This document shows, piece by piece, positions 1-3,215 of a stretch of DNA of 6,045 nucleotides. Under the pieces are notes generated by a model. That model had not been told where the DNA came from. It saw only the letters and a list, made by a program, of their open reading frames with translations, and ran no database searches. Origin of the DNA: Candidatus Cloacimonadota bacterium (GTDB lineage Bacteria; Cloacimonadota; Cloacimonadia; Cloacimonadales; WRIO01). Every line of letters starts with the position of its first letter. Positions within the stretch are counted from its first letter, which is position 1. A program made the translations under genes and the position numbers. Location of the stretch: the NCBI GenBank assembly GCA_009782695.1, contig WRIO01000078.1, forward strand, positions 1 through 6,045. The letters are read 5' to 3'.

Positions 1-171
1 AATGTCATAGAGAAAGCGGAGATAAGAACAAGAGCTATCAGTCGTAACCTAAAAGAAGTGGAAGAAATACCTGTTGACTCTACGGAAATAGATGCCCTAG
101 ATTATGAAGAAATCAGCGATAACGAGAAGCAAAACAGCCTGCCGATTTTTGACGAAATCGATGAAGGCTAA
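1..171 (+). CDS. rmuC: RmuC-family DNA recombination protein, C-terminal end (partial)
   Basis: Frame 1 is open from the left edge to a TAA at 169-171 and gives 56 residues. The start is outside the window. The segment IEKAEIRTRAISRNLKEVEE (residues 3-22) looks like the conserved end of the RmuC domain, where a helix of the form (E/K)KAxxRTRAIxRKLxxVEELP is usual. The remaining 34 residues are an acidic, probably disordered tail ending in DEIDEG. RmuC proteins are predicted nuclease-like, coiled-coil proteins that limit DNA inversions and rearrangements, and they act in the cytoplasm on DNA. What I see is only the tail, so the name rests on one short motif recalled from the family. The DUF1292 gene starts 38 bases downstream on the same strand with no terminator between, so the two are probably co-transcribed. 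Confidence 0.68.
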   Translation, partial: NVIEKAEIRTRAISRNLKEVEEIPVDSTEIDALDYEEISDNEKQNSLPIFDEIDEG

Positions 172-209
172 AACCATAAAATACATCAATACACAAGGAG
201 TAAAGAGTC

Positions 210-617
210 ATGAATGATTTAGAAAAATTAGAAGAGGAAGAAGAAGTAAGAACCCTGATGCTAGAATATGAAGACGGCACAGAAGTAGAATGCATAATCC
301 GCGCTGTGCTAGAGTATGAAGGAACAGAATATGTAGCTTTATTGCCTATGGGCGAAGATGAATACCAAATATTCGGCTTTAAAGATCACGGAGAAGAGGT
401 GGAGATCATACCCATTGAGGACGAAGAAGTGTATGAGAAGGTGTTAGAAATCTTTGACGATTATTTTTATAATGAAGAAGAATATGAAGAGGACGAAGAG
501 GATTTCGATGAGGATGAATACGAAGAAGACCTCGATGAAGATGATGATGACGAGGACGACGATTACGATGATGACGAAGATTTTGACGAAGATGAAGAGG
601 AGGAGGATGAGGAATAG
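210..617 (+). CDS. DUF1292 family protein with a highly acidic C-terminal tail
   Basis: The product is 135 residues. ATG at 210 is preceded by AAGGAG at 195-200 with a 9-base gap, which supports this start. Residues about 12-80 match the DUF1292 (YrzB-like) pattern: a strand pair with EDGTEVECII, then EYVALLPM, then EVEIIPIEDEEVYEKV. The function of DUF1292 is not established; members are small cytoplasmic proteins. Residues 89-135 are an extreme tail in which 41 of 47 residues are Asp or Glu, the rest being Tyr, Phe or Leu, with no basic residue after Lys77. The tail makes the protein longer than the roughly 90-110 residues I expect for the family. It could bind cations or basic proteins, but that is inference. 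The gene is the last of its unit, with the terminator 30 bases after the stop. Confidence 0.85.
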   Translation: MNDLEKLEEEEEVRTLMLEYEDGTEVECIIRAVLEYEGTEYVALLPMGEDEYQIFGFKDHGEEVEIIPIEDEEVYEKVLEIFDDYFYNEEEYEEDEEDFDEDEYEEDLDEDDDDEDDDYDDDEDFDEDEEEEDEE

Positions 618-647
618 TCAAAACCTATCGTCGTGAATATAAAAAGA

Positions 648-683
648 AAAAGGTGGCGCCGAGTAATTTCGTTGCCACCTTTT
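648..683. terminator. Bidirectional rho-independent terminator between converging genes
   Basis: A perfect 10-bp stem AAAAGGTGGC (648-657) / GCCACCTTTT (674-683) encloses a 16-base loop. On the + strand the T-run is TTTT within the stem. On the - strand the stem is followed by a longer run (TTTTTCTTTTT including stem bases). It lies 30 bases after the stop of the DUF1292 gene and one base after the TAA of the convergent radical SAM gene, so it can serve both units. Termination looks stronger in the - direction. Confidence 0.85.
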
Positions 684-684
684 G

Positions 685-1416
685 TTATACTATTTTAGCG
701 TTGCAAGGCTTTAAAAACTCTTGTATTTCTAGCAATCTTTTTTCTGAAACCTTCCGCACCCATTGATATATCCCCTTCCTGTCGAGAGAATTTATCTGCA
801 CTATGTCAGGTTTTATCTGCGAGCAAACATCCTTTAGCATAGATAGCTCTGCTTCTGTGTCATTTACCCCTTCTAAAAAAAATATTTCCAACCACATTTC
901 ACCCTGATATATACTGCTAAACTTTATCAAGGAAGTGATTATTTTACTGATGTCTAAATCCGGGTGAGGGCGGTCTATCTCTCTAAAAACTTGTTGTGAC
1001 ACTGCATCCAAAGAGGGCATCACAAGATCACATAAAGCTATATCTTGCAGCAGTTCATCGTCTGTGAACATAGTGGAGTTTGATATCAAACATAGCTTGT
1101 ACTGAGGGTATTCCTTTTTTATAAACTTTATCAGCTGACCAATATCTGCGTGTAGGGTGGGCTCCCCTGTGCCACATAAAGTCAAATATTCTATGCCCGA
1201 GTGACACTTGATCTGCTGTTCCAGCTCCCTAATGATGGTAGACAAGGGTATATAAGACTCCCTTTTGATAGTGAGATTTGTGGTCGAACCTGCCTCACAA
1301 TACACGCAGTTTAGCGAGCAGGTCTTTGCGGGCAAAAGGTTCAAGCCCAGCGAATTGCCGAGGCGCCTTGATTTCAAAGGTCCATATACTATACTATCTA
1401 CATAAGGCAGAGGCAT
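685..1416 (-). CDS. Radical SAM protein, COG0731 (TYW1-like) family
   Basis: The 243-residue product has a canonical radical SAM cluster motif CSLNCVYC (Cys33, Cys37, Cys40: CxxxCxxC), which binds a [4Fe-4S] cluster that cleaves S-adenosylmethionine. The preceding YGPLKSRRLGNSLG (11-24) and the SAM-binding GTGEPTL (82-88) are hallmarks of the COG0731 group, named after archaeal and eukaryotic wyosine synthase TYW1. Bacterial members of this size lack the flavodoxin part of TYW1 and have no agreed substrate, so tRNA modification should not be assumed. Its ATG shares one base with the TAA of the upstream OsmC gene (TAATG), and no strong ribosome site precedes it, so translation is probably coupled. 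It is the last gene of its unit and ends one base before the terminator. Confidence 0.88.
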   Translation of the reverse strand: MPLPYVDSIVYGPLKSRRLGNSLGLNLLPAKTCSLNCVYCEAGSTTNLTIKRESYIPLSTIIRELEQQIKCHSGIEYLTLCGTGEPTLHADIGQLIKFIKKEYPQYKLCLISNSTMFTDDELLQDIALCDLVMPSLDAVSQQVFREIDRPHPDLDISKIITSLIKFSSIYQGEMWLEIFFLEGVNDTEAELSMLKDVCSQIKPDIVQINSLDRKGIYQWVRKVSEKRLLEIQEFLKPCNAKIV

Positions 1417-1847
1417 TATGAAACTATCACTTCGATGTTGCTTTTCTCTTTTACGTTGTCAGCAAGCGGACACCGCTTTTCTATCTCTTCCACAAAAGCT
1501 TCTTTCTCTGCTTTGGTCATATCTGCGTCGATATTTACCTTCATCTGTATTTTTGTGAAACCAGCTCTACCTTCATCGGTCTTGCCAAGCAAAAAATCTG
1601 TGTCGATATCGCCATTGATTTCCACTTTTATACTCCTCAAAGCTATCTTCCTGTAATCGGCTAAAGTCTTTCCTATGGTGCACATGCAACCACCTAAAGA
1701 AAATAAAAAGTAGTCCAGAGGTGTAGGGGCAGAATCAGCTCCCACAGGTGCTGGCTGGTCTATTTTATATGAAAAATGGCGAGCTTGAACGTCTATCAAA
1801 TAGCTATCTCCTATACTCGCAGTGGCTATTACTTGTTTCTTTGGCAT
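1416..1847 (-). CDS. OsmC-family (OsmC/Ohr-like) redox protein
   Basis: The product is 143 residues, the usual length for the OsmC/Ohr superfamily. Visible family signatures are GADSAPTPLDYFLFSLGGC (36-54), with the first reactive cysteine Cys54 (and Cys56 nearby), and EKRCPLADN around Cys126, the position of the second cysteine. Family members are cytoplasmic thiol peroxidases that reduce organic hydroperoxides; this sequence looks like the general OsmC (YhfA-like) branch rather than classical Ohr, so the substrate is open. ATG at 1847 is preceded by AGGAGA (1857-1852) with a gap of four bases, a good start. It overlaps the radical SAM gene by one base, which suggests coordinated synthesis, perhaps protecting or supporting an oxygen-sensitive Fe-S enzyme (inference). 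It probably has its own promoter in the 184-base gap upstream. Confidence 0.9.
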   Translation of the reverse strand: MPKKQVIATASIGDSYLIDVQARHFSYKIDQPAPVGADSAPTPLDYFLFSLGGCMCTIGKTLADYRKIALRSIKVEINGDIDTDFLLGKTDEGRAGFTKIQMKVNIDADMTKAEKEAFVEEIEKRCPLADNVKEKSNIEVIVS

Positions 1848-1889
1848 TATATCTCCTATCGTTTTTTATTTATTACTAGATACCCTGTC

Positions 1890-1914
1890 TTTTATATATA
1901 CTATCTGCATGCAA
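1890..1914 (-). promoter_or_regulatory. Candidate promoter for the OsmC-radical SAM unit
   Basis: On the - strand TTGCAT (1914-1909) is followed, with its first base 18 positions upstream, by TATAAAA (1896-1890). A transcript would begin near 1882, about 35 bases before the ATG. The spacing is short for a textbook sigma-70 promoter, but the same layout occurs twice in the divergent region at 3067-3176. The region is AT-rich, so chance is possible. Confidence 0.35.
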
Positions 1915-1970
1915 ACCCCACATAGTGGATATACAGCCTGCCGAACTGGACATATTGCATATTTTATGGC

Positions 1971-2004
1971 AAAAAGAGACAGCTAAGACAGCAGATTAGC
2001 AGCC
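1971..2004 (-). terminator. Probable rho-independent terminator after the septum-protein gene
   Basis: Read on the - strand, GGCTGCTAA (2004-1996) pairs with TTAGCTGTC (1986-1978) around a 9-base loop. The stem has one T-T mismatch and one G-T wobble. It is followed by TCTTTTT (1977-1971). The stem begins 27 bases after the stop of the FtsB-like gene. It is weaker than the hairpin at 648-683 and may be leaky. Confidence 0.5.
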
Positions 2005-2031
2005 AGTAAAAAGGCAGGGAAAAATACTTTG

Positions 2032-2352
2032 CTATTCCTCAGTTTTAAATTTATATACTGTTTCGCCTTCTTTTAGCATAGTATAGTTCGCACGTGCGTA
2101 ATTTTCCAAATATACTGGGTCATTTTTTAGCTTTTCGATAGTTTCGGCTAATTTCACGCTATCTTCAGATAATTTCTCATTTTTAGCAGTGATATTTTTC
2201 TTTTCTCTGCTCTGCTGAATCCATACTGATAGGCTATAATCATTTAATAAAGTTAGCTCCAATAGCAGATAAAAGCAGAATAAAATGCCGGCTAGTTTAG
2301 CCATACTAACAAAAGCCCACTTTTCATAATTACTCTTTGGTAAAAATTTCAT
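2032..2352 (-). CDS. FtsB/DivIC-type septum formation initiator family protein
   Basis: The product is 106 residues from the chosen start and has the full layout of the family (PF04977). It has a short charged N-terminus, one membrane segment at about residues 13-36, a charged helix likely to form a coiled coil at about 47-76, and the closing signature NDPVYLENYARANY followed by KEGETVYKF (about 77-102). Relatives FtsB and DivIC link FtsL and FtsQ/DivIB in the divisome and activate septal peptidoglycan synthesis, with the coiled coil outside the membrane. Three ATG codons stand in a row (2358, 2355, 2352). AAAGGAG ends at 2360, only one base before the first, four before the second and seven before the third, so I favour the third; the alternative adds two Met residues. 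The upstream hydrolase gene stops 16 bases before this start, so the two are likely an operon. Confidence 0.85.
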   Translation of the reverse strand: MKFLPKSNYEKWAFVSMAKLAGILFCFYLLLELTLLNDYSLSVWIQQSREKKNITAKNEKLSEDSVKLAETIEKLKNDPVYLENYARANYTMLKEGETVYKFKTEE

Positions 2353-2359
2353 CATCATA

Positions 2360-2366
2360 CTCCTTT
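2360..2366 (-). promoter_or_regulatory. Ribosome binding site that favours the third of three ATGs
   Basis: AAAGGAG on the - strand precedes three tandem ATG codons. Gaps are 1, 4 and 7 bases; only the last is in the usual range. The site lies between the hydrolase stop codon (2371-2369) and the starts. Confidence 0.65.
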
Positions 2367-2368
2367 AT

Positions 2369-3046
2369 TTATATATTTTCGTTCCCTGACGAAGCTCTTT
2401 GTGGATAATCAAGCTTGAATATTTGAGTTTTTTCGGTGTTAAAATCTTTTTTGGTTAAAGTTACATTGTCAGCTTCTATGATTTTTGTTTTTGGAAAAAG
2501 TTTCAGGAAAGGTGCTATCCCTTCTATATTTTCTATCGTCAAGACATCAGTCTTGTAATGCATGGGAAACACATTTTTCGGTTTGACGACCTTGATGATT
2601 TCCCCTGCTACTGCAGCATCGATAGTGTAGCTGCCGCCCACGGGTATAAATAGGACATCCGGGGTAGCTATGTCGAAGAGAACACTCTCAGTTGGCATTA
2701 CACCTATATCACCACAATGCACTATAGAGAGACCTGCCACTGTCATGACACTGATAAATGTATCACCCAGTTTTTTCCCCTCAAAACGCCCATGACTGAC
2801 CTCTATCAAACGGACTGTCACATTATCTACATAATATGTCCCTATTTGATTGATTTTCTTGAAAACCAACTTCTGAAGCGACTTGAAATTACTATGGTTG
2901 GCATGCTCGTGAGAAGATATCACTATATCCACAGCCTCGATAGAAGGTAAAGGATACCCTATATCGCCAAAAGGATCATATAATATCTTCTTTTTGTCTA
3001 TGGTAACTTCCCACATAGAATGACCATACCATTTAATATTTAGCAT
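2369..3046 (-). CDS. Metallo-beta-lactamase-fold metal-dependent hydrolase (UPF0173/PF13483-like)
   Basis: The product is 225 residues from ATG at 3046, about the size of UPF0173-type hydrolases. It opens with the family-like NIKWYGHSMWEV and ILYDPFG. The metal motif reads HEHANH (His46, His48, Asn50, His51), where HxHxDH is expected. Further candidate ligands are His85 (SHGRFEG), Asp113 (HCGDIG) and His163 (PMHYKTD), and PVGGSYT at 135-141 is typical of this branch. Such proteins are cytoplasmic and mostly of unknown substrate. The start at 3046 has GGAG (3055-3052) five bases before it. An in-frame TTG at 3091 would add 15 residues, but it has no ribosome site and lies within a candidate promoter. 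The FtsB-like gene follows after a short gap, so the hydrolase leads a two-gene unit. The Asp-to-Asn change at position 50 could weaken the second metal site. Confidence 0.85.
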   Translation of the reverse strand: MLNIKWYGHSMWEVTIDKKKILYDPFGDIGYPLPSIEAVDIVISSHEHANHSNFKSLQKLVFKKINQIGTYYVDNVTVRLIEVSHGRFEGKKLGDTFISVMTVAGLSIVHCGDIGVMPTESVLFDIATPDVLFIPVGGSYTIDAAVAGEIIKVVKPKNVFPMHYKTDVLTIENIEGIAPFLKLFPKTKIIEADNVTLTKKDFNTEKTQIFKLDYPQRASSGNENI

Positions 3047-3066
3047 AATTTCTCCGTATGCCACCT

Positions 3067-3091
3067 TTTTAAAAATACTTCTTTTTGTCAA
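3067..3091 (-). promoter_or_regulatory. Candidate promoter for the hydrolase unit (TTGACAAAAA-N8-TTTAAAA)
   Basis: On the - strand TTGACAAAAA (3091-3082) is followed after 8 bases by TTTAAAA (3073-3067). Transcription would start near 3059, just upstream of the GGAG site, leaving a very short leader. The identical two-part element occurs on the other strand at 3152-3176. It competes with a more textbook candidate at 3131-3158. Confidence 0.35.
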
Positions 3092-3096
3092 TATTT

Positions 3097-3115
3097 TTTT
3101 GAGAAAATCTCAAAA
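3097..3115. repeat. Perfect 8-bp inverted repeat in the divergent intergenic region
   Basis: TTTTGAGA (3097-3104) and TCTCAAAA (3108-3115) flank a 3-base AAA centre. It lies between the two outward-facing candidate promoters and could be an operator for a dimeric regulator. The stem is AT-rich and lacks a T-run outside it, so it is not a convincing terminator. Confidence 0.5.
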
Positions 3116-3130
3116 TAATTTTAGACATTG

Positions 3131-3158
3131 ATTTTAACAGCTTTTTTTTAGTTGACAA
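3131..3158 (-). promoter_or_regulatory. Alternative sigma-70-like promoter for the hydrolase unit
   Basis: On the - strand TTGTCA (3158-3153), a 16-base spacer, then TAAAAT (3136-3131). Five of six bases match the consensus in each box. A start near 3124 would give a leader of about 78 bases that contains the 3097-3115 inverted repeat. Its -35 box overlaps the TTGACA of the opposite-strand candidate. Confidence 0.4.
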
Positions 3159-3176
3159 AAAAACTGATATTTAAAA
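3152..3176 (+). promoter_or_regulatory. Candidate promoter for the large secreted-protein gene
   Basis: TTGACAAAAA (3152-3161), 8 bases, then TTTAAAA (3170-3176). Read as sigma-70 boxes this is a perfect TTGACA and TAAAAT (3172-3177) with a short 14-base spacer. Transcription would start near 3184, giving a leader of about 32 bases that contains the ribosome site AAAGGAGG. The element is mirrored on the opposite strand. Confidence 0.4.
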
Positions 3177-3215
3177 TTAGGTACCTTGATAAAGCAGACT
3201 AAAAAGGAGGTTTAT

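Noticed and set aside
481..614. Tandem DNA repeat in the GAN-rich run
   Set aside because: No fixed repeat unit or period; the pattern is explained by Asp/Glu codons.
406..621. Antisense and alternate-frame open frames over the acidic gene
   Set aside because: They are by-products of the GAN-rich coding run; their products are His/Arg- or Lys/Met-rich low-complexity strings without ribosome sites.
1918..1928. Small palindrome CCAC-ATA-GTGG upstream of the OsmC gene
   Set aside because: Four base pairs is too short to support an operator call without comparative data.
1979..1992. Direct repeat GACAGC... near 1979 and 1987 as a regulatory repeat
   Set aside because: Two short copies are better explained as part of the terminator hairpin arm and loop.
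2717..2950. Plus-strand open frame opposite the hydrolase
   Set aside because: The minus-strand frame has clear metallo-beta-lactamase motifs; the plus-strand product has none.
3047..3091. Fifteen-residue N-terminal extension of the hydrolase from a TTG start at 3091
   Set aside because: There is no ribosome site before the TTG, the extension is Lys-rich and unlike the family start, and ATG 3046 has GGAG at a proper distance and fits the NIKWYGHS beginning.
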